From NCBI GenBank assembly GCA_910589415.1, contig OU342636.1, positions 9,158,437-9,222,436 of the forward strand: DNA of 64,000 nt. The letters are read 5' to 3'. The position numbers were made by a program, and so were the translations under genes. This DNA is from Malachius bipustulatus (lineage: Eukaryota > Arthropoda > Insecta > Coleoptera > Melyridae). Shown here piece by piece: positions 35,700 through 45,604 of the stretch (position 1 is its first letter; every line of letters begins with the position of its first letter). The notes beneath the pieces were generated by a model. The model saw only the letters and a list, made by a program, of their open reading frames with translations, was not told the origin of the DNA and searched no databases.

Positions 35700-36033
35700 G
35701 TCTATAGATCAAGCCTATTACGTAGGAAACTTTTGACAAATTTACTTTAAAGAACATGTACTCACAGTGCTCCAAAGCCTCCCCAAACAGTAGCTCGCAT
35801 TTTATACCTCTCCTGACATACATACATAACCCTCCAGCTCTCGACTGGCGATCCTGCCTGATCAGTTGATAACCATCAATAGCTATAGCATTATCCGGAA
35901 TTGTGTCGCTCAACCAGCTCTCCGTCACTCCAACCACATCAAAATCCATTTCAGACACATGTGCCCTGAAATCCTGAAATTTAGGTAACAGAGATCGACA
36001 ATTGACATGTGAAATACTAAAATTCATATTCAA
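35695..36033 (-). pseudogene. LINE endonuclease N-terminal part (interrupted)
   Basis: The first ~110 residues of the LINE ORF2-type protein: HVNCRSLLPKF, DVVGVTESWLSD and GGLCMYVRRGI are the typical first motifs of an AP-like endonuclease. The frame runs into the Gypsy LTR at 35699 and stops there. The rest continues at 26278 on the far side of the Gypsy element. Confidence 0.85.
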
Positions 36034-36432
36034 AAAATAAACCTACAAATTTGTACAATTTACAATCTACAAACATGTAAGCCGTTTTTAGATATATTGA
36101 GCCGTTCTAGTTCTACACTGCTTTGAAGTTGGAAAATTGCGATTTTCACTTGTTTATAACTCATAAACCGCTCAATCTAAATTCCAATGGTGAAAACCAC
36201 CTGTATTCGATTTCTTCAGACATTTAAAAAATATAATATTTTACAGGGTGTCCCCGTTAAAATAACGAAGTAGGTGTCAACTTCCGGTATTTCCGGAAGT
36301 GCGACCATCTTGAAAATATTTTCATTGCATTTCGCATAGTCACTTATGTCTGGAAAATTTTCATTTTGAAACTGTAGGATCAATATTTCCCAAGATATGG
36401 CCGCTGTTCATTCTTAAATGCCCACCCGGTAC

Positions 36433-37299
36433 AGTTCAAAAATAAGTGTAGTAATTGTTTATAAATTGCTCTTTCAAAGGCGTAAATATTTCTAATTCAT
36501 AACAGTCACGTTTAAGCCTGGAGCAAATTTTTTCACGGTAATTAAAATTCATAGTGATATCTTGAAATTACTGAAAAAGATTGTCCAGTGGACTCTTTTC
36601 ATTCCGAGTGTTAATGTTACACAATCGCGGTAGCCCCGCTGCAACAGGTGTTCCAGTCGACCAGCCTACAGTGGGCCAAATTAAATATTCGATTCTCAAC
36701 ATAGTGTACCTACGTAATGTATTACCATGTATTACCGGCGGTATAAGTTAGAAATCTTTTCTTATATCTATACACGGGTTAATCTTGGGGCAAATGTTTT
36801 GCACAGTAATTAAAATTCATAGTGATATCTTGAAATTACTGAAAAAAGATTCTCTAGCGGGCTCTTTCATTCAGAGTATACATGAAATCTTTTATAGACC
36901 AAAGTAGGCTGAGATACTTATTATAATTAGTGTACCTACGTAATGTAAGGTAAAAATTATGTCGTCCTTAATGGTGTATTTTATCAATGTGCTTGCAAAA
37001 TTCATAAACCGCGGATAATCTTGGGGCAATTATAGACCAAAGTAGGTTGAGATACATATTATAATTAGTGTACCTACATAATGTAAGGTAAAAAAAATGT
37101 CGTCCTTAATGGTGTATTTTATCAATGTGCTTGCAAAATTCATAGTGATATCTTGAAATTACTGAAAAAGATTGTCCAGTGGACTCTTTTCATTCCGAGT
37201 ATACATGAAATCTTTTATAGAATTTTGGTAAAAGGGTGAAAAACTCCAAAGTTATAACTCCACCTAGAACGAAATTTACAATAATAGGCGTTGATATTG
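36433..37299. repeat. Segmental duplicate copy 2, with viral-gene relics
   Basis: 36611-37010 repeats 22511-22900 almost base for base, and 37140-37299 repeats 22955-23119. Decayed pieces of the gene that is intact at 41624-42391 are seen at 36520-36605 (GAGCAAATTTTTTCACGGTAATTAAAATTCATAG...), 36776-36860 and 37005-37030. The following GTCCAGTGGACTCTTTTCATTC corresponds to CTCCAGTGGATTCAATGAAC in the coding copy. None is open. Confidence 0.85.
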
Positions 37300-38846
37300 T
37301 ACAGGGTGGGCAAATTTGGATGTTTCTATAGGAGATCTCGGTAACTATAAGAGCTATGGAAAAGTGAATGGCACATTCTCGATCGCTTTTTTTGAGAGGA
37401 ACTCAATGGTGAAAACCGGAATTTTCTATCTTCTTTTGTTTTCGAGCTATAATGAAAAGTACGATTTTTCACGATATCGATAAATGTCGATATCTTTCTT
37501 GGTTTTCAAGTTAGAGAAAAGATATTTGCACATTCTTCAGGCACTTTTTTGAGTAGAATGGAACGGCCTCAACAGATTTTGAACATCTTTTTTCATTTTT
37601 CCGTTATAACATAAAGTTGTATTTTTTTTAATGGAAGTCATAGTAGGCCATGAACTAATTAAAAAGAGTATTTTTGTCTCTTTGCAACGATATATAACAT
37701 GTGTGTTAAAAATTTATGAAAAGTTACATTTTTCAAAATAAATAGAATTTATCATGGTACCTTAGAAATTTGTTTCAACTATTTACCTAGTAGGCGTGAA
37801 TGTCATTTAGAAAATTGTGCGACAACGTCTGTCAAAGCCAGTTTACGCAGTTTTTAAGTTAGAAAGTGCTCGTTTCGCTTGCAAAATGGCAAATTTGGTT
37901 TATGAAAACTACGAAAAGTATGATATGTTAGAATGCTTTATTCAAAGTAACAGCAATTCTGATAATATTGCATCCGAAATATACTTCAATCGTTATCCAG
38001 AGAGGAGACAACCCCACAAATCTATTTTTGACAGGTTGAAGGCAAATATTATCAATCACGGGTCATTCAAGAAGCCTAGGCCGAAAAACTATCATATTGG
38101 TGATGCCGAAGAAGCTGCCATTAATGTAATTGGACCCGTACTTGTCAATTCTTATAAATATAAATATCAGAATTATCACTATTTTGCATAAAGCAATCTA
38201 ACATAACATATAAAAAGTTTCATTGGTCATCAACTAAATTTTACCTTTTTCAAAGCGGAACAGTCACTTTCTAACTCAAAAATGTAAGAGAACTGGGCTT
38301 TGACAGGCGTCTTCATATACTATTCTAAATGACATTCACGCCCACTACGTGACTAGTCAAAATAAAATTTAAAAAATCTCAGGTAGCTAGATAAATTCTA
38401 TTTATTTTGAAAAATGTAACTTTTCATAAATTTTTAACACACATGTTATATGTATATCGTTGCAAAGAGAAAAAATACTCTTTTTAATTAGTTCATGGCC
38501 CACTATGACTTCCATTAAAAAAAATACAACTTTATGTTATAACGGAAAAATGAAAAAAGATATTCAAAATCTGTTGAGGCCGTTCCATTCTACTCAAAAA
38601 AGTGCCTGAAGAATGTGCAAATATCTTTTCTCTAACTTGAAAACCAAGAAAGATATCGACATTTATCGATATCGTGAAAAATCGTACTTTTCATTATAGC
38701 TCGAAAACAAAAGAAGATAGCGAATTCCGGTTTTCACCATTGAGTTCCTCTCAAAAAAAGCGATCGAGAATGTGCCATTCATTTTTCCATAGCTCTTATA
38801 GTTACCGAGATCTCCTATAGAAACATCCAAATTTGCCCACCCTGTA
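37300..38846. mobile_element. Foldback element with ~455-bp arms and DUF4817 ORF
   Basis: The left arm starts TACAGGGTGGGCAAATTTGG at 37300 and its inverse ends at 38846. The arms are about 455 bp and nearly identical, with weaker inverted similarity continuing inward. A short ORF encoding the N-terminus of a DUF4817-type mariner transposase lies between them. The element is too short to hold a full transposase and is non-autonomous. Confidence 0.92.
37817..38191 (+). CDS. DUF4817 N-terminal fragment of mariner-like transposase
   Basis: The segment YENYEKYDMLECFIQSNSNS, then IYFNRYPERRQPHKSIFDRL and GSFKKPRP, matches the N-terminal DUF4817 helix-turn-helix domain that precedes the DDE domain in many insect mariner-like transposases. 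The frame opens with GTG at 37817; the ATG at 37886 (MANLVYENYEKYD) is the likely start. The domain is followed by ~35 residues and a stop, without the catalytic part, so it is a truncated, probably non-functional product or at most a DNA-binding fragment. Confidence 0.8.
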   Translation: MRQRLSKPVYAVFKLESARFACKMANLVYENYEKYDMLECFIQSNSNSDNIASEIYFNRYPERRQPHKSIFDRLKANIINHGSFKKPRPKNYHIGDAEEAAINVIGPVLVNSYKYKYQNYHYFA

Positions 38847-39004
38847 CAGTTCAAAAAGTGTAGTAATTGTTTTATAAATTGCTCTTTCAAAGGCGTAAAT
38901 ATTTCTAATTCATAACAGTCACGTTTAAGCCTGGAGCAAATTTTTCCACGGTAATTAAAATTCATAGTGATAAGGCCCCAGATATTATGTCGTCCTCAAT
39001 GGTG
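38847..39004. repeat. Duplicated segment copy 3 (partial), viral-gene relic
   Basis: Repeats 36433-36560 (CAGTTCAAAAAGTGTAGTAATTG, TAAGCCTGGAGCAAATTTTT) and continues GGTAATTAAAATTCATAGTGATAAGGCCCCAGAT, closest to the intact coding stretch at 41815-41868 (GTAATAAGGCTCCAGATGC). A LINE fragment starts at 39005 and the unit resumes after about 39766. Confidence 0.8.
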
Positions 39005-39765
39005 TATTTTATTTTATTTTATATATTTTTATTTTTTATTTTATTCTTTATTCACCCAACAGAATACAGATTCCAATTACAAGGTTAGCAATCAACAATA
39101 GAAAAACACAAAAAGTCAAAGGTGATTCTACATTGCCAAACCGATAACAGTCCATCTCGATATAAGATCAACATAATATGCATTTCATAATTAATTAACT
39201 AACATAATTAAATAGGCATTGGTGTGGTCGGTAAAAGCAGTCGGTAGAAAAAACAAAAAAAAACAAAAAACAACAGGTATACTATTATGGCTTACAAAAG
39301 TACTCTTTAGCAACAGACAACAAGGTTCCCAATGTACAGCTGAAGATGTCACACCGTGCAGAGATCTGATTATAACTGCTTCTTGCTATAACATATAAAG
39401 GTGACTTTAGCATGAGGTTAGTGTAAGCCCTAGGCAACTGACACTGTTCTTCGACTGGCAAGTGACTGAAAATCAAATTCACGAAGAAGCAATCCATAAT
39501 CGTATCCCCTATCCGGATATGTTCCGTGCCTCTTGAAAAACAAAAACTTTAAAAATTTCCTCTGTACTCTCTCTATACTACTTTTGTAAGTTTCGTAGTA
39601 TGGATTCCAAACAACAGAAGCATACTCAAGTTTGCTGCGAACAAACGCAAAGTAGAGCGATTTCACAGCAGACAGGTTGGTGAAACTGCGCGTGTTTCTG
39701 ATAATAAAGCCAAGTATCCTGAGTGAATCAGAAACCGCGCCCTGTACATGTCGACCAAACAATAA
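39005..39765 (-). mobile_element. 5'-truncated CR1-type LINE fragment
   Basis: The minus strand encodes only the last ~180 residues of a LINE RT protein: RILGFIIRNTRSF, SLYFAFVRSKLEYASVVWNP and RVQRKFLKFLFFKRHGTYPDRGYDY, then a frame change near 39480 and LPRAYTNLMLKSPLYVIARSS with CDIFSCTLGTL. The 3' end TGTTGGGTGAATAAAGA plus an (TAAAA)n tail faces 39005-39050. ATTTTAT on both sides may be the target duplication. It belongs near the other two full LINEs here but has a different tail. Confidence 0.85.
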
Positions 39766-40046
39766 TTGACTTAATAATTAATTAATAATAATTTTATCAT
39801 CTATACATGAATGAAATCTTTTTATAGAATTTTAGGGTGAAAAATAGTGCACAATATAAAACCGTTTTCATTGCTGTTGTGCATTATTATAAGTTTTCAA
39901 CAACAATTATTTTGATATTCAACAAATAAAAAAAGATCATTAGAAAATAACAGAACTTTTTAAATTATTATTTATTCGGATCCAAACTCTGCTAGAAGCC
40001 CTATTAAGATGAGCGGGGGTGCTATCAGAGAAAAGGATGCTAGGTA

Positions 40047-41251
40047 TACAGGGTGTCCCATAATATGTGGGCAATCTCCCGGATTTGGGTAAATTTCGTA
40101 AAAATAAATGAAAAAATAGCTATAAAATTATTTTCTCAGAGACACCCCTACAAAGATATTAGCTGTTGAAGTTGAGGGTTGAAAATCAATTTTTTGCAAT
40201 AACTTTTTTATTTCTTGACCGATTTTGATAATTTTTGGTTTTATTTTGTATTATTTTGGACTTTTTAGAATAGTGTTTCATAATCTTTGGTAGCACGTAC
40301 ATAGACCTCGGGATGGCATAACCCCCTCATTCACTTGAAAGAAAACAATAAAAATAATAATTTTACATATTTTTAAGGTTAATTTTCTTTTTATTTGACA
40401 TTTTTTACATAAAAAATGTATCTTTATTTATTTCGATAGAGCGAACCGTTATCGAGATAAACGTCCTTCTAATAGGTGATGCGTCGCAGGAACTTTCTAA
40501 ATTTCAAGTAAATTTTAACAAGATGGCTGACCTTTGACAGTAAATTGAGCAGGAAACAAAACAATAGCTTAATTAAATGCACGTCAAATAGTGTCAAAGA
40601 TTTCATTTCATGCAGATTCAATTCTAAATGATTTTAAAATGAGTTACACAAACGCTGAATACGCAGAAAATCAGTTAGAATTGAATCTGCATGAAATGAA
40701 ATCTTTGACACAGACGTGTATTTAATTAGGTTATTGTTTTGTTTCCTGCTCAATTTACTGTCGTAGATCAGCCATCTTGTTAAAATTTACTTGAAATTTA
40801 GAAAGTTCCTGCGACGCATCACCTATTAGAATGACGTTTATCTCGATAACGGTTCGCTCTATCGAAATAAATAAAGAGACATTTTTTATGTAAAAAATGT
40901 CAAATAAAAAGAAAATTAACCTTAAAAATCTGTAAAATTATTATTTTTATTGTTTTCTTTCAAGTGAATGAGGGGGTTATGCCATCCCGAGGTCTATGTA
41001 TGTGCTACCAAAGATTGTGAAACACTATTCTAAACAGTCCCAAATAATACAAAACAAAACCAAAAATTATCAAAATCGGTCAAGAAATAAAAAAGTTATT
41101 GCAATAAATTGATTTTCAACCCTCAACTTCAACAGCTAATATCTTTGTAGGGGTGTCTCTGAGGAAATAATTTTATAGCTATTTTTTCATTTATTTTTAC
41201 GAAATTTACCCAAATCCGGGAGATTGCCCACATATTATGGGACACCCTGTA
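40047..41251. mobile_element. Near-perfect 1.2-kb palindromic foldback element
   Basis: Starts TACAGGGTGTCCCATAATATG and ends with its inverse. Arms of about 570-580 bp are almost identical, leaving a short centre near 40620-40690. The centre reads ATGAGTTACACAAACGCTGAATACGC, whose translation MSYTNAEYAEN resembles the first residues of DUF4817-type transposases. No longer frame exists. It lies directly to the left of viral element A. Confidence 0.92.
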
Positions 41252-41444
41252 TATTCGGCGCATCTCCTCAATGTTTTTAAAAATAGAACTAAGCTAGTAT
41301 AGCTATAGATCTGTAAACGTAATTGTGCGTGTAATAAGTTTAACTAAGCTGTATTATTCAGAGATTCGTATAAACGTGATTGTGAGTTTAATAAGTTGCT
41401 ATCCTCTTTTACTGCATTTTTTAAAGCCTACAGACTGCATCAAC

Positions 41445-42391
41445 ATGTACCGACAAAACTTGCAGAATAGTGATAAATTAATGGTGAGTACTGTTTGTAC
41501 ATAAATAAATTATAAGGGTGAACTTTTATGAAGAGTTATCGTAGATATAAGTGGATATTATTGTAATGTATACTATGTATCTTGACAAAATTAGCAGCAT
41601 TATAACAATTTACTATGTTCCAGGCACTCAAACGACCTGCTGGTGAAACCGTTGGCGAGGGGGTAAAGGGGGCAAAATATGCCAAGCCAACCCCAGGCTC
41701 CACCGAATATGAAAATCCTATGCAGAAAATGAACGCCAAATGTCTGCTTTATGCAAACACAACTCCTCTGAACGACAGCGAGTGCAAATTAATCACCGTG
41801 GGACTTAATCCTGAAGCAAATTTTTCAACGGTGATTAAAATTCACAGTAATAAGGCTCCAGATGCTGGTGTTGTGCTGAACTCCAGTGGATTCAATGAAC
41901 TGATGCAGATGCTGCCGGACATCATCAATAATTGTGAAATGGAGTCCTTAGAAGCACGCCGGAGTTTTAATTTAACGCATTACGTTATAAAAACATGGCA
42001 CAGCACCAGCATGGCGATAGAACCGAAGTTTCCGCTGAAATACGGATATAATGTATGCCTGGGAATCGCAAGTTTCAGAAGATTACAAACTTTGGAGAAC
42101 TACATCAAAGGTGTAATCAGCAATATAGAAAAGGACGACATGCGCATTAATACAATGCAGAGGTTACGAGCGGAAGCTGAAGAGGCGGCGATAACATCCA
42201 TCGAGACAGGTGAAGCTGGAAACCTGAACTTGTGTTCGTCACAGATGCAAAATGGGTACACCAAAATGTCCCTTATTAAGAGTACTAGTAGATGGTACCT
42301 CGGTACCAATATGGTACCATTTGAAAAAAATGAATTCAGCTCAAAAAATCATCCTGGTGCGCATAATTTATCCATAAATCACTTAATTTAG
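41445..42391 (+). CDS. Spliced element-A gene, possible PC4-like protein
   Basis: Two exons: 41445-41483 (ATG, 13 codons, ending ATG|GTGAGT) and 41624-42391 (after TATGTTCCAG), joined in phase 0 across a 140-bp intron. The open frame at 41615 begins inside the intron, so the spliced start is preferred. The product is ~269 aa. Around exon-2 residues 55-105 the pattern FSTVIKIHS...GVVLNSSGFNELMQMLPDI weakly resembles the C-terminal fold of PC4-type single-strand-DNA-binding proteins; this is a hypothesis only. A basic C-terminal part (RINTMQRLRAEAEEAAITS) follows. Several decayed copies of its middle part lie at 22.7-23.0, 36.5-37.0 and 38.9 kb. No homologue was recognised in element B. Confidence 0.7.
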
Positions 42392-42394
42392 TAC

Positions 42395-42974
42395 TTTGAA
42401 CAAAAATTCGATTTTCCTAGCATTAGATGATCCAATTGGAGTAAAACGAAATAGTCATGACACACTATAATTGAGAAATAAAAAATTAAATAAAAACAAA
42501 TTTGACATTTGAAATGGTATACTTATGTGATATCGTTGAATTTGTACAAATGTATAGAGTCCAAAAATATAATAATATATAGAGTGTCCCATTTAAAAAT
42601 AAAAAGTTGGTATTATTTCCGGAAAAACCGGATGTGGGAAAAAATTCAATTTTTTGCTAAAAAGTGCGCTCTATCGAGAATATGCGATGTACCAAATTTC
42701 AAAAAATTATCTCTAAAAATAAAGAAAAAAAGGGGGTGTACCATGCCTGTGACACACACTACTGTATATTTGATGAATTTTATTGGGATTTAGGTTCTAA
42801 TTTAATTTTTCTAATTTATTAGCAATTAGATAATTGAATAAATATCTAAGCAAGTGACCTGTTTTTATTTTATTTTAATAATAGTATGGGTGATCATACA
42901 TGTTTTACAACGTTAGAAAATTCAATATCAATTTGTGACAAATACCATGCCCACCCCCTAATATTTAATAAAAC
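42395..42974. other. Non-coding stretch in element A
   Basis: AT-rich. One end of a MITE-like sequence (ATAGAGTGTCCCATTTAAAAA, 42580) is visible, without a matching second end. Confidence 0.45.
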
Positions 42975-43227
42975 AAAAAGTGGTGGGGTTTAAAAAAAAT
43001 AATGATGCATTTAGGGTGGTGGTTCAACCTTTTAAAACACATACAACGTTCATAAGGTGAGTGTTGTACATCGATGGGATGCAAGATCCTTGGGCTAGAA
43101 TATATACATGCAAGTTTCAAGATACGCAGCCTAGGGTAACGAAAAGAATTACACCTGTAAGCGTTACGGGGGTTAATTATCACTTCAAAAGTATAGAAAT
43201 AGAACCAGCTGCAGCTCCAAAAAAGAG
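42975..43227 (+). pseudogene. Possible decayed small gene of element A
   Basis: One plus-strand frame reads KKNNDAFRVVVQPFKTHTTF, then a single TGA near 43056, and continues LYIDGMQDPWARIYTCKFQD and VTGVNYHFKSIEIEPAAAPK before ending at a TGA just before 43231. The protein-like composition on both sides of one stop suggests a gene with a nonsense mutation or an unrecognised GT-AG intron at AAG|GTGAGT (43056). No family is recognised. Confidence 0.4.
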
Positions 43228-43233
43228 TGAGTG

Positions 43234-43464
43234 ATGGTCCCACACAGACGAGACCTTCTGGGGTACGATCCTGAAGAATTGGAGCGAATTTGGGAGCAGC
43301 TACCGAAAAGACTCCAGAGGGATCCTGAACTCATACGACAAAGACCATGTCTAGAGCACCGAGCCTCACGATGTTCAGCATGTTTAGAAGAGGTAGAATG
43401 CTGTTTCAAATGCATCAATATATGGTTTACGCTGGTGTCTCTGATTATAGACTTGTTAATGTGA
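43234..43464 (+). CDS. Small cysteine-rich ORF, unknown
   Basis: A 76-codon frame starting at the ATG at 43234 (in-frame stop immediately upstream). The N-terminal half is charged and helical (LLGYDPEELERIWEQLPKRL). The middle holds a cysteine cluster CSACLEEVECCFKC, and the C-terminus is hydrophobic (FTLVSLIIDLL), possibly membrane-associated. It lies tail-to-tail with the MCP gene. No family is recognised. Its base composition matches the viral genes rather than the AT-rich surroundings, which supports it being real. Confidence 0.45.
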   Translation: MVPHRRDLLGYDPEELERIWEQLPKRLQRDPELIRQRPCLEHRASRCSACLEEVECCFKCINIWFTLVSLIIDLLM

Positions 43465-43603
43465 TTGTAGTGTAATTAACGATGTAATAAATTTCTGAAA
43501 AAATTACAGGTATATTATTCTTAGCGTTAGAAAGAAAACACATGATGTTTAAAAATACTTTTTTTATTTGATATTATTTTTTAAAAAGTACAATAATTAT
43601 ATT

Positions 43604-44821
43604 TCAAAGAATCTTTTGAAACAAACCACCAAGTGTGCGATGGTCATACGCGCAATCGTTAATGATTACACAGTAAGCTTTCGTATTGGGTGGAAAGTTA
43701 GCACTGCTTTCAAATACTAGCTTGATATCGACTGTTGAGGCCTGAACCGCCTGGGCATGCTTCGAGCAGTCAAAGACAAATAACGGCCTGTCTTTGAATG
43801 CAGCGTAATCGAGTATGGGCGTGGCTGTTGTCTTCCCACAGAACGATCTCTGGAAGGCCATGTACGCATCATATACATCTCCGTAGCGATTTTGTTCGAA
43901 ATTAAGATGCATCGGTTCCGTAGGATACGTCTCAGAATTCAGCTGTACACGCACACTGGTGAGGTTCGCATGCTCAAACTGTGTAATGTTGTTTTGAAGA
44001 CTATTCCAGCGGTTGGTCTGCAGACCCACGATGATGTAACGAGGACGCTCAGTTACTGGAGATGTTTTCACGGACCACAAGTCCTTTGTGCTGTTGCTGA
44101 GAGTTGGAAGCTCGTACAATTCCCAGCGGCGGAAGGGTATGTAAACAGGTTTGTTTGCATTCAAGTGGCGTAACATGGAGAGACGTGTGACGTCATCGGG
44201 GACGATATGCATCATCTTGAGTCCCACATTGCTGACGGTGATGGTCGCTGTTTTCGTACCTACAGTGCCGTCCGCTTGCCGACAGACATAGGCATTGTTA
44301 TCGCTGACAGCTCTTGTAAAGCGGAAGGTATGTTTACAACTCACCACTTTGCGATAGTCGTAAAAAACGCTAAACAGGTGGGTCAGAGGTATGCGAAAGC
44401 AGAACCGCCCGTCCTGGCCCAACAACGACCCAAAATTATCACTCCATGAGGCCGGTTTTAACGCGTCAACTTCATCGCTGTTGTAGAGTAGCAAGGTACG
44501 CATGGCTGTGATCATACCAGGATCGCGAATCTTTTCCACCTCCTTGCCATTGAGTTCATAAGTAATGTCTGAGAACAAAAACAGGGCGGCATTTTCGGTC
44601 AAGCTGCATGTACCGGTCCCTTCGGCCCCAGCTACAAACTGGCCTTCAATCACTGGACACGACTCAGACGGTAACAGGCATATGTCTTGCTGGTTGATGA
44701 TGATTTCACAAGTGTCATTGTAGCTAAATGAACGGGTCTGCGGTTGGTAGGTATGCACCTCGACTTTGATGATAGACTCGTCAAAACGTGGTCTGGTATA
44801 GATATCGAGGACTCCTGACAT
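43604..44821 (-). CDS. Element A major capsid protein (double jelly roll)
   Basis: A 405-residue protein aligned along its length with the element-B product at 60030-61205. Shared blocks are IYELNGKEVEKIRDPG (here) and RYELNGIEIDKSRNVG (B), the mid-protein VYIPFRRWELYELP / LQICFRSWDLYEYP, and the SETYPTEPM / SESYPYENL segment. This size, pairing with a penton and protease, and the general style fit the double-jelly-roll capsid protein of Polintons/adintoviruses, which builds the hexon-like shell. The ATG at 44821 is preferred over the TTG at 44830. The frame is intact. It overlaps the preceding short ORF by 41 bases. Confidence 0.85.
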   Translation of the reverse strand: MSGVLDIYTRPRFDESIIKVEVHTYQPQTRSFSYNDTCEIIINQQDICLLPSESCPVIEGQFVAGAEGTGTCSLTENAALFLFSDITYELNGKEVEKIRDPGMITAMRTLLLYNSDEVDALKPASWSDNFGSLLGQDGRFCFRIPLTHLFSVFYDYRKVVSCKHTFRFTRAVSDNNAYVCRQADGTVGTKTATITVSNVGLKMMHIVPDDVTRLSMLRHLNANKPVYIPFRRWELYELPTLSNSTKDLWSVKTSPVTERPRYIIVGLQTNRWNSLQNNITQFEHANLTSVRVQLNSETYPTEPMHLNFEQNRYGDVYDAYMAFQRSFCGKTTATPILDYAAFKDRPLFVFDCSKHAQAVQASTVDIKLVFESSANFPPNTKAYCVIINDCAYDHRTLGGLFQKIL

Positions 44822-44954
44822 TATAACCAAGCGATCGTAGAAAGGCTGTGTTAATAGCCGATAAAGCGCGATGATGCGGTCTAGTTGAGCGGCGCGACGG
44901 TACTGATGTCGACGGTGCCGGTCCGACCGTATTAGTAGGTATAATGACTAACAT
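44781..44954 (-). CDS. Short basic ORF overlapping MCP start (element A)
   Basis: A 57-codon frame starting at the ATG at 44954 inside the end of the penton gene and ending inside the MCP gene. Its middle, HHRALSAINTAFLRSLGYNV, matches the element-B short ORF (AIPLTNANKQFLKSLGLRL) in sequence and in position between penton and MCP. It is basic and Ser/Arg/Pro-rich at the front. The position and conserved core argue it is a real virion or core peptide; function unknown. Confidence 0.65.
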   Translation of the reverse strand: MLVIIPTNTVGPAPSTSVPSRRSTRPHHRALSAINTAFLRSLGYNVRSPRYLYQTTF

Positions 44955-45573
44955 CCTGACGAAGTTCTTTCCGCAGTTCCAGCCGGATAACAATCTTCTC
45001 TCCGCGAAAGTTTACAGGGTGTGAGTCCTGGTCTTTGATGCCAATACTTATATTATCAATCATGGTCTTACCATGGATCAGAGGTAGATAGGTTGGAGTG
45101 CGCGGTTCCTCGCGAATGACGAAGCCCGGGTCGACCAGCGGTGTAAATTCGTAGATAACATGGCCCAACCGACCATTCAAATAAGCGCCAGTGGTGAGGT
45201 TTGTTTCGATGTGTATCGACAGAGTTCTGACAATATTCACGGGCTGATCGGATTCGTGCGGCTGCGGGGCTGCATAAACTTTAGGTGAAAACCCCAGTAA
45301 GTCGTTTGGGCCACCAGGCTGAGTGAAATCAATATTAAACAGAGTACTCTTCATTCGGCATTTCAACGTGCTATTATCAGGCTTCAGACTGAACACATCT
45401 TCAGGATCTGGTGCTGTTCCGTCCTTGGGTAGGTAGGCTGCTAGCGCCTTACGACATCGCTCGTTGGTGTCAATAAGGTGTTGCAGTTTTTCGCGCACGC
45501 ATGACTCCAGATGTTCAATCTCATAAGACCCGTCGGGTAGCTCGAAGAAATAACTAACGACCTCGGCTCCCAT
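44932..45573 (-). CDS. Element A penton-like minor capsid protein, N-truncated
   Basis: Matches the element-B penton (59072-59755) from its residue ~58 on: LPDGSYEIEHLES / LPEGSYEIDDIIN, then GRLGHVIYEFTPLVDPGF / NKPVHVIHEFSPDVPPGY, and the C-terminal PVNFRGEKIVIRLELR / LINFRNEEITVRIHLR. The first ~50 residues seen in B are missing; upstream of the ATG (45574-45610) is a GACTTTA triplet repeat, so the 5' end is damaged. Expected role: vertex (penton) single-jelly-roll capsid protein. Confidence 0.78.
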   Translation of the reverse strand: MGAEVVSYFFELPDGSYEIEHLESCVREKLQHLIDTNERCRKALAAYLPKDGTAPDPEDVFSLKPDNSTLKCRMKSTLFNIDFTQPGGPNDLLGFSPKVYAAPQPHESDQPVNIVRTLSIHIETNLTTGAYLNGRLGHVIYEFTPLVDPGFVIREEPRTPTYLPLIHGKTMIDNISIGIKDQDSHPVNFRGEKIVIRLELRKELRQDVSHYTY

Positions 45574-45604
45574 AGCAGTGCGAGATGACTTTAGACTTTA
45601 GACT

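Larger units (their letters stand above)
23452..36072 (-). mobile_element. 5'-truncated LINE, split by the Gypsy element
   Basis: A minus-strand non-LTR retrotransposon with an (ATT)n tail at 23452-23477. Coding parts are 36033-35695 (endonuclease N-terminus) and 26278-23816 (rest of endonuclease and RT). A Gypsy LTR element with a GTCT target duplication lies between the two parts. No ORF1 is seen; the 5' end is tentatively near 36072, where ACAT matches the ACAT before the tail. Confidence 0.85.
23120..36432. mobile_element. Foldback MITE split by LINE and Gypsy insertions
   Basis: The left arm 23120-23360 (starting TACCGGGTGGGCATTTAAG) is repeated in inverse at 36186-36432, more than 240 bp with very few differences, including an internal TACAGGGTGTCCCCG boundary. 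The arms were once separated by a short loop; a LINE inserted there, and a Gypsy element inserted in the LINE, so the arms are now 12.8 kb apart. A second tiny hairpin, ACAGGGTGATGAAAA with its inverse, sits at 23358-23398 beside the left arm. Confidence 0.88.
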
